Assembly (NCBI GenBank): GCA_043803085.1
Contig: JAZDKM010000247.1
Span: 1-64,000 of the forward strand
Direction of reading: 5' to 3'
DNA length: 64,000 nt
Source: JAAEQG01 sp043803085
Lineage (GTDB): Bacteria; Planctomycetota; Phycisphaerae; UBA1845
This document shows positions 34,010 through 40,435 of this stretch, one piece after another. The stretch's first letter is position 1; the number at the start of each line of letters is the position of its first letter. The position numbers were made by a program, and so were the translations under genes. The notes under the pieces are model-generated. The model was not told the DNA's origin. It saw only the letters and a list, made by a program, of their open reading frames with translations, and made no database searches.

Positions 34010-35172
34010 GAGTCACCTGCCGATTCCATGATGCTTCTAACGAACTCCGCCGCTACCTGCGGCACTATGGCGTTCCCGAGCGCCTTGAGCAGCTGCGCCC
34101 GGTTCTCGACCCCGACCGCGAGCGGCCAGCCGGCCTCGGGGCGCAGGCCAGCCACTCCTTCGGAAGACCCATCATCCAGCAGACGAACCACGGATTCAGG
34201 GACCCGGCGCGGGACGAACCCTTTGCCGGCGGCCCGCTCGTCACACCAGGCGACGGCGTAGCGAGACCAAGGACCTGCCGGTATAACGGCCTGCCTTTCC
34301 TCCCGTAAAGCTCCGCGTCCGTCTTCCGCGACCTGTCCGAGCGGAAGTCCCGGCGCAGCGGCGTCGGCCAGCCCACCAGCTTGGCGGCAATCCCCCCGAT
34401 CAGCAATTCGTCTTTCCGGTCCCCGCTGCGACTGGTCGAGCCCGCCTGAGCCGAACCCGGTGTCGGCCAGCCCGCCAGCTCGGCGGCCAATCCGAGTGAT
34501 TGAACCGTGAGCCGCTGGGCTATCCGACCGTTCTCCCGTCTCTTCGACATGTTGGGCATTTCCGGATTTGCATTCGGTGTCGGCCAGCCGCTCAGCGCAC
34601 CACCACAATCTTTGCCGAGGGTGCGGGGCTGCCACGCTCGCAGCAGGCACATCGGCCCGCCGAAAATCATAGCTGAGGACTTCCATTGAAGCCTGTACTC
34701 CGGCGAGCCATATCTCGCCATCCTTGCCCGCAACCTGCTCTCCCAGGACGACTGCCGGGCGGCGCGCCTCGATGAGTCGGCGGAACTCCGGCCACAGATG
34801 ACGGCCATCGGCGTCCCATTCGTGTCCGCAGTCACAGCAAGCGAATACCCCCGTTCGGAAAACATGCGGCATAAGGTTTCGGCTTGCGCACGCCGGACAG
34901 CGTTTCTTCTTTCCCGCGCAAGAGAACGGCGGGCAGGGACAACTGCCTGTCCAAACGGCCCGGTCTCCCCAGTCGGCGAGCTGCAAGGCCCTGGCCCAGC
35001 CGCCGATCCCGGCGAACAGGTGGACCTGCCCGTATCCGGCGAGCTCGGCGGCTTTGACTTCCCGAATATCGCGGTCATCGACAACCCCTTGCGGTATCAG
35101 GCCCGCCGCCATCAGACCCTTGAGCCAGTCGCAGCAGAACGGGTCGATCTCGTTGTACCAAACCCCGCCCAA
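34006..35172 (-). CDS. DNA cytosine-5 methyltransferase, about 388 aa
   Basis: Motif I HLFAGIGGWARAL, motif IV SCPCPPFSCAGK (catalytic Cys in PCPPFS), motif VI-like GEQV, motif VIII RQRLWW and motif X LGNAIVPQVA appear in order. The N-terminal YNEIDPF... region fits a recurring phage subfamily. A zinc-finger insert (CPAC ... CCDC) follows motif IV. I favour a TTG start at 35172 because AGGAGG stands six bases upstream; the frame is open to 35226. It probably protects phage DNA from restriction; no cognate nuclease was seen. Confidence 0.85.
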   Translation of the reverse strand: MGGVWYNEIDPFCCDWLKGLMAAGLIPQGVVDDRDIREVKAAELAGYGQVHLFAGIGGWARALQLADWGDRAVWTGSCPCPPFSCAGKKKRCPACASRNLMPHVFRTGVFACCDCGHEWDADGRHLWPEFRRLIEARRPAVVLGEQVAGKDGEIWLAGVQASMEVLSYDFRRADVPAASVAAPHPRQRLWWCAERLADTECKSGNAQHVEETGERSDSPAAHGSITRIGRRAGGLADTGFGSGGLDQSQRGPERRIADRGDCRQAGGLADAAAPGLPLGQVAEDGRGALREERQAVIPAGPWSRYAVAWCDERAAGKGFVPRRVPESVVRLLDDGSSEGVAGLRPEAGWPLAVGVENRAQLLKALGNAIVPQVAAEFVRSIMESAGDS

Positions 35173-35772
35173 TAACCCCCTCCTTCCTGGAATGAAACCA
35201 ACCAACATCCTGTCCTGTCCTGCCAACCATACCCAATCCCTCTACCATCTCATCCAACATCCTGTCAACCAAAATTCATACCAATCCTCACTTTTTTTGG
35301 TAAAATGGGCAACCTGAATTCTGGACAAACTCGTAGTAGAAAAAAGCCTTTGCGGGAACCGAACGCGGGCGACCAGGGGGCCGGGCCGGGGTCCCCGCAA
35401 GCCCGACCCAGCCCTCGGTCCCGCCCCGCCGGCCGCCAGCCCGCACCAGGTTTGGACGCTGTTTGCCCTCACTTTCGACCATGCCCGCGGAGACATACGC
35501 CACAGGTTGTATGTCGTTTGGGTAAGCCTTTGACCCGCCTTGGATACCCTCTGGATGCCCCCATAAACGACATAGAAGTGCCCTTCTCTGCTATATCACA
35601 CATTCAACTCCCCCTGGCTGCCTCCGATCCCCCACCCTGGCGATTCCACACAATCCGTAGCGACTACTACTTAGGAGTTACTCCTATGTAGTGGAATCCC
35701 ATCATTAGCCCATCTACCCCTTTTTGTATACACCTTTATGTATACACCTGAAGTGGTAGGGATACGCGTGTA
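35173..35772. promoter_or_regulatory. Regulatory gap between methyltransferase and initiator
   Basis: About 600 bases with no convincing gene. It holds a 25-base palindrome-like element (ACTAC, AGGAGT, one-base centre, ACTCCT, GTAGT) at 35666-35692, two direct copies of TGTATACACCT at 35725-35735 and 35739-35749, and an inverted pair TATGTCGTTT (35510-35519) and AAACGACATA (35565-35574). These look like binding sites for DNA-binding proteins. CAGGATGTTGG is repeated near 35203-35272. Confidence 0.5.
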
Positions 35773-36552
35773 TTAGCGTTTGTGTCGGGTGCGTGGTCGG
35801 TAGTTGATTCCGCCGTCGACGTATGGTCGTTGGGCTGCCCACTGGAACCACTTAGCTGGTGTGTCTTTGGTAGTGGCTTGGTCGATGAGTTCTGCGAGTC
35901 GTTCGAGGGTGGCTTGTCGGACTTGGTCGTTATAGCGTGGGAGTGCTACGTTTCCGAGCCAAGCGATAATGGCGGCTGTGCCCCGATCTGACCTGAAAAC
36001 TGACCGAACCCGTTCCCGGAGCGCGAGCCAAGCTGACCCGATCGGATCAGTATCGGTCTTCTCTTTCAGATCTTCTCGGTCAGATCGGATCGTTTCTATC
36101 AGATCAGATCGGTCAGGCGCCGTTGACGGACGTTTTGTCAACGTCTCGGACTGTCCCAGACATTGACGGGACTGTCCTGGACTGTCCGGGACGTTGACGG
36201 GACAAGATAATACCTTAGATTGCCGCCAGTCGCGTTTGCGTTGTGCTTCGGTCCAGGATGACATCCAGTCTTGCCAGTCATGGACTTGCGCGCCGTCTGC
36301 GGTGACGTCGATAAGGTGTCTATTGACGGCCGCGGCGTACCACTTGCCGGATTCGCCCGTCCAGCCGACGACCGCTTCGATGTCATCGGCGTCGAAGCTG
36401 CGCAGGTCACCGTCCTGCGCGTGCTCGATGCACCATAGCCATAGACTGACGAGCTGGCCGACGACGTCTTGGACTTTGCAGCCGGTATCTCGGGCGAGCT
36501 TGAGCACTTTCGGATGGTCACGCAAGCCGGATTCGACGCGCACCCAGGCCAT
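35773..36552 (-). CDS. Replication initiator / helicase-loader-like protein, 259 aa
   Basis: The start AWVRVESGLRDHPKVLKLAR is the hallmark of phage replisome-organiser (lambda O / DnaD-like) winged-helix N-terminal domains. A variable linker at about 115-175 is encoded by the iteron-like repeats. The C-terminal part (AWLALRERVRSVFRSD; KWFQWAAQ) resembles the region that contacts helicase. GAGG six bases before the ATG at 36552 decides the start over an upstream TTG. Probably binds the origin inside its own gene and recruits host replication proteins. Confidence 0.75.
   Translation of the reverse strand: MAWVRVESGLRDHPKVLKLARDTGCKVQDVVGQLVSLWLWCIEHAQDGDLRSFDADDIEAVVGWTGESGKWYAAAVNRHLIDVTADGAQVHDWQDWMSSWTEAQRKRDWRQSKVLSCPVNVPDSPGQSRQCLGQSETLTKRPSTAPDRSDLIETIRSDREDLKEKTDTDPIGSAWLALRERVRSVFRSDRGTAAIIAWLGNVALPRYNDQVRQATLERLAELIDQATTKDTPAKWFQWAAQRPYVDGGINYRPRTRHKR
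36035..36203. other. Candidate replication origin: iteron cluster inside the initiator gene
   Basis: Right part: two 25-base direct repeats, 36148-36172 and 36179-36203, with 22 matches, starting 31 bases apart and built from GGACTGTCC and TTGACGGGAC. Left part: at least six GATC sites within 36038-36110, mostly in CAGATC or GATCGGATC context. Placing origin repeats inside the initiator's linker region is the lambda O arrangement. Origin function is inferred. Confidence 0.6.
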
Positions 36553-36564
36553 AGTCAACCTCAG

Positions 36565-36632
36565 AAAAAGCCCTCCCGTCCGATGTCGGCGCAGCCTGAG
36601 CGCACTGGTGAGGGATCACCCGGACGGGAGGG
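36565..36632 (-). promoter_or_regulatory. Long-loop terminator-like hairpin in the initiator leader
   Basis: A perfect 12-base inverted repeat (36621-36632 with 36571-36582; minus-strand 3' arm CGGACGGGAGGG) is followed on the minus strand by CTTTTT, thirteen bases before the start codon. The 38-base interior can fold into two small hairpins (GGTGA/TCACC and GCGC/GCGC), giving a three-way junction. This may be a transcription attenuator for the initiator. Confidence 0.55.
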
Positions 36633-36683
36633 TATAATGCCATCGTGATGACCAGGCTGTATGACATAGTGGCTACCATTGTG

Positions 36684-36701
36684 GTGTCCCGCAAGTGTCC
36701 C
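36684..36701. promoter_or_regulatory. Pair of GTGTCCC half-sites in the divergent early region
   Basis: GTGTCCC at 36684-36690 and again at 36695-36701, one helical turn apart. They lie between the initiator (minus) and the early operon promoter (plus). The same half-site occurs in pairs at 38211 and in the 51.2-51.35 kb region, suggesting one regulator. Confidence 0.55.
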
Positions 36702-36751
36702 TGGCAAGCCCAAAAATCTTTACTTTTTTTCCTATTTTTCCGATTTTGTTG

Positions 36752-36780
36752 TTGACAGAAACGGCAGAATAGCGTAGATT
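36752..36780 (+). promoter_or_regulatory. Sigma-70-like promoter of the plus-strand early operon
   Basis: TTGACA at 36752-36757, a 17-base spacer, and TAGATT at 36775-36780. The -35 is perfect, and the upstream DNA is T-rich. Transcription would start near 36787, at the beginning of a hairpin leader. Confidence 0.75.
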
Positions 36781-36786
36781 ATATAC

Positions 36787-36897
36787 ATGCTTAAAACGAT
36801 AGACCATCTCGACAATCCTCACGCCCTGGACCCCCGCAGCGGCAACGCCCGGGCGGCTCGCTATCGTGCTGAAGCAGGTCCAGGGCGCCTTTTTTGG
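36787..36897 (+). ncRNA. Candidate small RNA or attenuator leader 1
   Basis: Begins at the expected start of the promoter at 36752. Arms GCCCTGGACC (36823-36832) and GGTCCAGGGC (36877-36886) pair perfectly around a structured 44-base loop that contains a GCG-GCAA-CGC tetraloop hairpin. TTTTTT follows at 36890-36895. It could end as a 110-base RNA or attenuate transcription into the gene at 36910. A short reading frame from 36787 enters the next gene but its codons look non-coding. Confidence 0.55.
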
Positions 36898-36909
36898 GAG
36901 CCTTGCGAA

Positions 36910-37212
36910 ATGGAAACGACAGAGAATCTCACCTCCATCGTGCAGGTATTGGAGTACCTGCGCACTCAGAATCTGGCGGAATATGCCCAGATCGTCGGCC
37001 GCTGGGTCTGGTTGGAATTTCCAGACAAGCCGTCCGCCGAGGTCCGGGCCGGCCTCACCGCCGTCGGTTTCCGTTGGAACCGGAAACGTAGCTGTTGGCA
37101 GCATTCATGCGGACATCACTGTGTCTCCAGTCCCGCGGATAGCTGGTACTTGAAGAGCAAATACGGCACTGTGCTAGTGAGCGGAATTGAGATCGACACG
37201 CAGGCGGCATAG
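36910..37212 (+). CDS. Early protein of a common mobile-element family, 100 aa
   Basis: Start at 36910 (METTENL). Pattern WVWLEFPDKPSAEVRAGLTAVGFRWNRKRSCWQHSCG matches a widespread small phage/plasmid protein with a GFRWN-x-x-R-x-x-W motif, of unknown function. Read-through past the upstream terminator-like hairpin would be needed for expression from the 36752 promoter. Confidence 0.7.
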   Translation: METTENLTSIVQVLEYLRTQNLAEYAQIVGRWVWLEFPDKPSAEVRAGLTAVGFRWNRKRSCWQHSCGHHCVSSPADSWYLKSKYGTVLVSGIEIDTQAA

Positions 37213-37229
37213 GCCCTGTCCCCGCCCCA

Positions 37230-37251
37230 CTGCCGCGATGGAGCGCGGCAG
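37230..37251 (+). promoter_or_regulatory. Hairpin with ATGGAG hexaloop (candidate CsrA site)
   Basis: An 8-base perfect stem (CTGCCGCG with CGCGGCAG) closes a six-base loop ATGGAG. ANGGA in a hexaloop is the known optimal CsrA-binding shape. It lies between the 100-aa and 61-aa genes in the leader of the AAA+ operon part. Confidence 0.65.
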
Positions 37252-37286
37252 ACCGGCGGCGATAGTGCCGAATTAGGAGCCTTGCG

Positions 37287-37472
37287 ATGAAAAGATACAA
37301 TGTTCTGCCCTGGTGGTGCCGGCTGCTGGTCGCGGCCGCGCGCCAAAAGGTCAAAGCCCCCGCGGTGCATACCCTCGACCTGCGGGCGCACCCCTGCCTC
37401 GCCTGCCCGCATAGTCCGGCGGCCTGCGCCACCTGCCCGGTGAGCCTGCGGGCGTCTGGAGGTGCGGCATGA
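37287..37472 (+). CDS. Small cysteine-rich protein, 61 aa
   Basis: Tail contains CLACPHSPAACATCP, four cysteines in a compact zinc-ribbon-like cluster, after a basic N-terminus. Its stop overlaps the start of the AAA+ gene (ATGA), so the two are coupled, and it could be a partner of that protein. TAGGAG precedes the start. Confidence 0.6.
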   Translation: MKRYNVLPWWCRLLVAAARQKVKAPAVHTLDLRAHPCLACPHSPAACATCPVSLRASGGAA

Positions 37473-38143
37473 GCAAACAACAGCTCTATGAGAAAGTGCG
37501 ACCGCGCCTGCGCGACCTTGAGCATCCGTTCGCCGACGTCATCGGCCAGGACAAGGCCGTCCGCACCGTCGAGCGCATCCTGGGGCGCGAGGGATGGGGC
37601 GGCCAGGCCTTTTTCTTTACCGGCCCGTCCGGGACCGGCAAGACGACCATGGCCCGGATCGTCGGGGCCCTCGGGGCGGATGAGCTGTGCATCGAGGAAT
37701 ACGACAGCGCCGACAAGCTCGACGTGGAGGCCCTGGACAAGCTCGAAAGCGAGATCGGCTTCTATGGCTGGGGTCGCGGCGGCCGCTGTATTATCGTGAA
37801 TGAGGCCCATGCCCTCCGCGGCATGATTATCCGCCGGCTCTTGGGCCTCCTGGAGCGGATCCCGTCGCACGTGGTGTGGTGCTTCACCACGACCCGCGAG
37901 GGCTCCGACAAGCTGTTCGAGGACCAGATGGACGCCAGCCCGCTGTTGTCCCGCTGTCACGAAATCGCCCTGACCGGGCAAGGGCTGTGCAAACCGTTCG
38001 CGAAGCTGGCCCAAACGATCGCCCAGGCCGAGGGCCTGGACGGCAAGCCCCTGGCCGCCTATGAGGCCCTGGCCAAAAAGCACCATAACAACCTCCGACG
38101 CATGCTCCAGGCCATAGCCGATTTTCGCATGGCGGCCGACTGA
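37469..38143 (+). CDS. Clamp-loader-like AAA+ ATPase, 224 aa
   Basis: Walker A GPSGTGKTT at about 51-59, the N-terminal IGQDKAVRTVERILG signature and a sensor-1-like CFTTT at about 138-142 place it with DnaX/RuvB/replication-factor-C-type AAA+ proteins. Walker B reads IIVNEAHAL, with Asn where Asp is normal, which should weaken magnesium binding. The C-terminal third (YEALAKKHHNNLRRMLQAIADF) resembles a clamp-loader lid. It may load the phage helicase or a clamp. Confidence 0.8.
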   Translation: MSKQQLYEKVRPRLRDLEHPFADVIGQDKAVRTVERILGREGWGGQAFFFTGPSGTGKTTMARIVGALGADELCIEEYDSADKLDVEALDKLESEIGFYGWGRGGRCIIVNEAHALRGMIIRRLLGLLERIPSHVVWCFTTTREGSDKLFEDQMDASPLLSRCHEIALTGQGLCKPFAKLAQTIAQAEGLDGKPLAAYEALAKKHHNNLRRMLQAIADFRMAAD

Positions 38144-38171
38144 TTTTTCTCCCGCCGCAAGGAGGTTCGTA

Positions 38172-38187
38172 AGGGCAGGGAGGCCCT
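38172..38187 (+). promoter_or_regulatory. Short hairpin with AGGGAG hexaloop after the AAA+ gene
   Basis: Arms AGGGC and GCCCT around loop AGGGAG (ANGGA). An alternative fold, GCAGGG with CCCTGC and a three-base loop, is one pair longer, so the CsrA-type fold is less certain here than for the other three hairpins. It may also help end the AAA+ transcript. Confidence 0.4.
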
Positions 38188-38210
38188 GCTTTGTGCCGCG
38201 TGACACTACC

Positions 38211-38263
38211 GGGACAGACCGGGACAAGTTAAGAGTTGAGCCTTGCCGAATAGGTGATACAAT
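38211..38263 (+). promoter_or_regulatory. Promoter with paired GGGACA sites for the small-gene cassettes
   Basis: -35 TTGAGC at 38236-38241, 16-base spacer, -10 TACAAT at 38258-38263. Directly upstream lie GGGACA at 38211-38216 and at 38221-38226, ten bases apart. The RNA would begin near 38269, at the start of the hairpin described next. Confidence 0.65.
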
Positions 38264-38267
38264 AGCG

Positions 38268-38329
38268 ACGGCCCGCCGCTGTTGCCGCTGCTCGCAAGGC
38301 TCCCGACTCAGTGAGCGGGCCGTTTTTTT
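38268..38329 (+). ncRNA. Candidate 60-base small RNA / leader 2
   Basis: Arms ACGGCCCGC (38268-38276) and GCGGGCCGT (38315-38323) enclose a 38-base loop and are followed by a T run at 38323-38329. The transcript would start within a few bases of the 5' arm, which suits a discrete small RNA. It could instead be an attenuator for the 59-aa gene. It shares its layout, not its sequence, with the leader at 36787. Confidence 0.6.
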
Positions 38330-38344
38330 GAAAGGGGTGAAAAG

Positions 38345-38524
38345 ATGCACACGAATGACTCAAAATACCGTACGTATCAGCTTTTCCGGAAAGTGTACTC
38401 CCGGCACGGTCTCAGCCGAAGTATCGCGGACGTGCTGGCAAGACAAGTCACAATAGGAATACAGCCCGTTTCCGGCAAGCACTACCCGTACCTTGTGGAC
38501 AGCCTATTCTTCATTCACTACTGA
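38345..38524 (+). CDS. Small early protein, cassette 1, 59 aa
   Basis: ATG at 38345 with GAAAGGGGTGAAAA in front, the shared leader end of the three cassettes. Basic, with Tyr/Arg-rich start (YRTYQLFRKVYSRHGLSRSI) and a hydrophobic end (PYLVDSLFFIHY). Unknown function. Its stop starts the first structured intergenic element. Confidence 0.6.
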   Translation: MHTNDSKYRTYQLFRKVYSRHGLSRSIADVLARQVTIGIQPVSGKHYPYLVDSLFFIHY

Positions 38525-38532
38525 CCCTCGTT

Positions 38533-38620
38533 CCGGGTGTCCGCAGTCAGGGACGGCTGCGGTATCCCGGCCGCCGTGGCGCACGGCGGGAAACGAAACA
38601 ATTCTTGAAGGGGTGAAACG
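38533..38620 (+). promoter_or_regulatory. Structured leader element, copy 1 (AGGGAC hexaloop)
   Basis: P1: CCGGG 38533-38537 with CCCGG 38566-38570. P2 inside it: arms CCGCAGTC (38541-38548) and GGCTGCGG (38555-38562) with one G-T pair around loop AGGGAC. P3: CCGCCGTG (38571-38578) with CACGGCGG (38582-38589). Then GAAACGAAAC and a GGGGTGAAA ribosome site before the next gene. The second copy at 38839 has the same three helices with compensating changes in P2. Confidence 0.75.
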
Positions 38621-38830
38621 ATGACCAGGAACAGACTCGCGGTGATAGCTGCTTTGAAATCAGAAATGGCGGATTTTCGCTGTGCCGTTTTTTGCAGCAC
38701 CCACGGCGGTTACATTGAGGCCACGGATCGTAACCTCACCACACCATTCGAGACGATCCCTCACGACAGGGACTGGTGGACTGCCGCCGCCATTAAAATC
38801 CATGATAAAATCATTCCACTGCAAGACTGA
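38621..38830 (+). CDS. Small early protein, cassette 2, 69 aa
   Basis: Helical N-terminus (NRLAVIAALKSEMADFRCAVF) and a soluble C-terminal half (HDRDWWTAAAIKIHDKIIPL). No motif. It is bracketed by the two copies of the structured leader element, so it forms a cassette with its upstream element. Confidence 0.6.
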   Translation: MTRNRLAVIAALKSEMADFRCAVFCSTHGGYIEATDRNLTTPFETIPHDRDWWTAAAIKIHDKIIPLQD

Positions 38831-38838
38831 CCCTCACT

Positions 38839-38925
38839 CCGGGTGTCCGCCGCAAAGGACTGCGGCGGTATCCCGGCCGCCGTGAGCGCCACGGCGGGAA
38901 CGAAACGACCGTTGAAAGGGTGAAA
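38839..38925 (+). promoter_or_regulatory. Structured leader element, copy 2 (AAGGAC hexaloop)
   Basis: P1: CCGGG 38839-38843 with CCCGG 38872-38876. P2: CCGCCGCA (38847-38854) with TGCGGCGG (38861-38868) around loop AAGGAC. P3: CCGCCGTG (38877-38884) with CACGGCGG (38890-38897). Against copy 1, three P2 pairs changed on both sides (A-T to C-G, T-G to C-G, C-G to A-T), while loop type and lengths stayed constant. It ends in TTGAAAGGGTGAAAA before the 140-aa gene. Confidence 0.75.
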
Positions 38926-38927
38926 AA

Positions 38928-39350
38928 ATGAGCGACGAGAAAACACAATCCGAAGTTGTCCACCTAATGGCGAACCGTTTTCCGTGTTCGCTTTGCGGAA
39001 CCGAAACGGTCTATCGCAGTCCGGAGGCCGAAGCGACGCACGATCAGCGCTGTTTGTGCTGCGTTGAATGGGGAGCGCCAACGCAGCACACAGCGAGATC
39101 GTGGAAAGCAGAGTGTGAATTGGTGTTGGACAGCGCTGGCAAAGAGGTGGCCCGCACTAACTACAAAGTCCGGATTGAGGCTTATGCCAACGCCTTGCTG
39201 ATTGCGGCCGCGCCGGAATTGCTGGCCGTGTGCAAAGAGATCATGCGGCAATTTGATGAAGTCTGTCCGCCAAACATGGAACAAGCAGCGTGGGACATGC
39301 TGGAGGCCGCCCTCCGCAAGGCCGAAGGAGGACTGAACCATGAAGCATAA
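38928..39350 (+). CDS. Early protein of a common phage family, cassette 3, 140 aa
   Basis: C-terminal segment YANALLIAAAPELLAVCKEI followed by an EAALRKAEGG helix is a familiar module in many phage proteins of unknown function. The N-terminal part carries CSLC and CLCC pairs, a possible zinc site. It overlaps the integrase gene by eleven bases. Confidence 0.7.
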   Translation: MSDEKTQSEVVHLMANRFPCSLCGTETVYRSPEAEATHDQRCLCCVEWGAPTQHTARSWKAECELVLDSAGKEVARTNYKVRIEAYANALLIAAAPELLAVCKEIMRQFDEVCPPNMEQAAWDMLEAALRKAEGGLNHEA

Positions 39351-39942
39351 GCCCCATCGCGGGGCCCTGGACCCCGAGAAGTACCTGTCCGCCGAGCAGC
39401 TCGCCCAGCTGCGCGAATACGCCCGCGCCGAGTGCCGCCGGCTCGGGAGCCGCCGCGCGGCCACCGACCTGCTGCTCGTGGAGGTCCTGTGCCTGTCCGG
39501 CCTGCGGGCCGGCGAATGCTGCAACCTGGCGCTCCGGGACCTGCCCTGCACGCATAAGAAGCTCATGCTCGAAGTCCGGGACGGCAAGGGCAAGGTTTCT
39601 CGGGCCGTCCATATCTCCCAGGCCCTCGCCGACCAGCTCGCCGAATACGTGAGCGCCTACCGCCCGGGCGCTGGACCGGAGGAGCCTCTATTCCTCGGGT
39701 GTCATGAGGCCGCGCTGCGGTATCGCACGCTCTTCGAGAAGATCAAACGCCTGGGCCGAGCCTGCGGCCTCAAGCTGCACCCCCATATGCTGCGGCACTC
39801 CTACGGGACCTGGCTGTATGGGATCGAGCACGACCTGGTCTTCGTCCGGGACCAATTAGGACACGCGAACGTCCGGACCACCGAGAAGTACGCGCGGACC
39901 ACCAGCGCCGCCTGCCTCCGCCAGGCGGAGCAGATCCGCTGA
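39340..39942 (+). CDS. Tyrosine recombinase catalytic-domain protein, 200 aa
   Basis: XerC/D-like catalytic residues in order: Arg in SGLRAGEC, Lys in GKGKVSR, HMLRH (HxxR), GHANV (His) and Tyr in TEKYARTT. It lacks the N-terminal core-binding SAM-like domain of full integrases (about 300 aa or more), so it may resolve dimers, act as an excision or inversion recombinase, or partner with the larger integrase at 49462. Encoded in the plus-strand early operon. Confidence 0.85.
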   Translation: MKHKPHRGALDPEKYLSAEQLAQLREYARAECRRLGSRRAATDLLLVEVLCLSGLRAGECCNLALRDLPCTHKKLMLEVRDGKGKVSRAVHISQALADQLAEYVSAYRPGAGPEEPLFLGCHEAALRYRTLFEKIKRLGRACGLKLHPHMLRHSYGTWLYGIEHDLVFVRDQLGHANVRTTEKYARTTSAACLRQAEQIR

Positions 39943-39961
39943 GATTGAAGGAGTCTAATTG

Positions 39962-40177
39962 ATGTCCGGTTTCCAAAACGCCCCCCATATCACCGAATGG
40001 AAAGCGGGAATGTTGGTCGAACGAAACGAGACAAGTTACCGCGTGCTCAGTGTCAGAGCGGACGGAGTAGCCTTGCTGCTCGCCATTGACTGTATATGCC
40101 GACCGCTGGAGCTGCGCCCCTCTGATTTACACGGCGCCATGCGGGCGGATATTTCCAACTACCACCTCTTGGAATAA
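39962..40177 (+). CDS. Small beta-rich protein, 71 aa
   Basis: ATG at 39962 with GAAGGAG in front. Pattern KAGMLVERNETSYRVLSVRADGVALLL suggests a small SH3-like barrel. No family recognised. Co-transcribed with the small recombinase. Confidence 0.6.
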   Translation: MSGFQNAPHITEWKAGMLVERNETSYRVLSVRADGVALLLAIDCICRPLELRPSDLHGAMRADISNYHLLE

Positions 40178-40192
40178 CTGAAGGAGATAACG

Positions 40193-40435
40193 ATGAAAAA
40201 CTACACCGCTTCCCCCCGACTAGTCCTCGCGCTGCTCTTGGCAGCCCTCTTATGGACGGTCGCCCGCGGCGAGGTCCAGAACCGCTGCGCTAATATCGCG
40301 GCTATGCCCATTAAATCCGTGATGAGCGTCGCCTGCAGTGCGGATGGGGCCACGCTCTACGTGACCGCCGACAATAGCGTCTGGCGTTCCCGTGACTATG
40401 GTGATAACTGGGACGTCATTCTCCGGTCCCGGTAG
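40193..40435 (+). CDS. Secreted protein with an Asp-box-like motif, 80 aa
   Basis: Sec signal peptide (RLVLALLLAALLWTVARG), then a short stretch with VACSADGATLYV and VWRSRDYGDNWDVI, which looks like one BNR/Asp-box blade. Ends the plus-strand operon and overlaps the helicase gene tail to tail by 20 bases. Role unknown. Confidence 0.6.
   Translation: MKNYTASPRLVLALLLAALLWTVARGEVQNRCANIAAMPIKSVMSVACSADGATLYVTADNSVWRSRDYGDNWDVILRSR

Noticed and set aside
34065..35084. Alternative frame of 339 codons overlapping the methyltransferase
   Set aside because: The other frame contains methyltransferase motifs I, IV, VIII and X in order; this one has none.
36787..36909. Longer start at 36787 for the 100-aa early gene
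   Set aside because: It would run through the promoter-proximal hairpin and T run, and the added residues look non-coding.
37055..38350. Minus-strand open frame of 431 codons opposite the AAA+ gene
   Set aside because: Antisense of a well-supported AAA+ gene; no ribosome site or motif.
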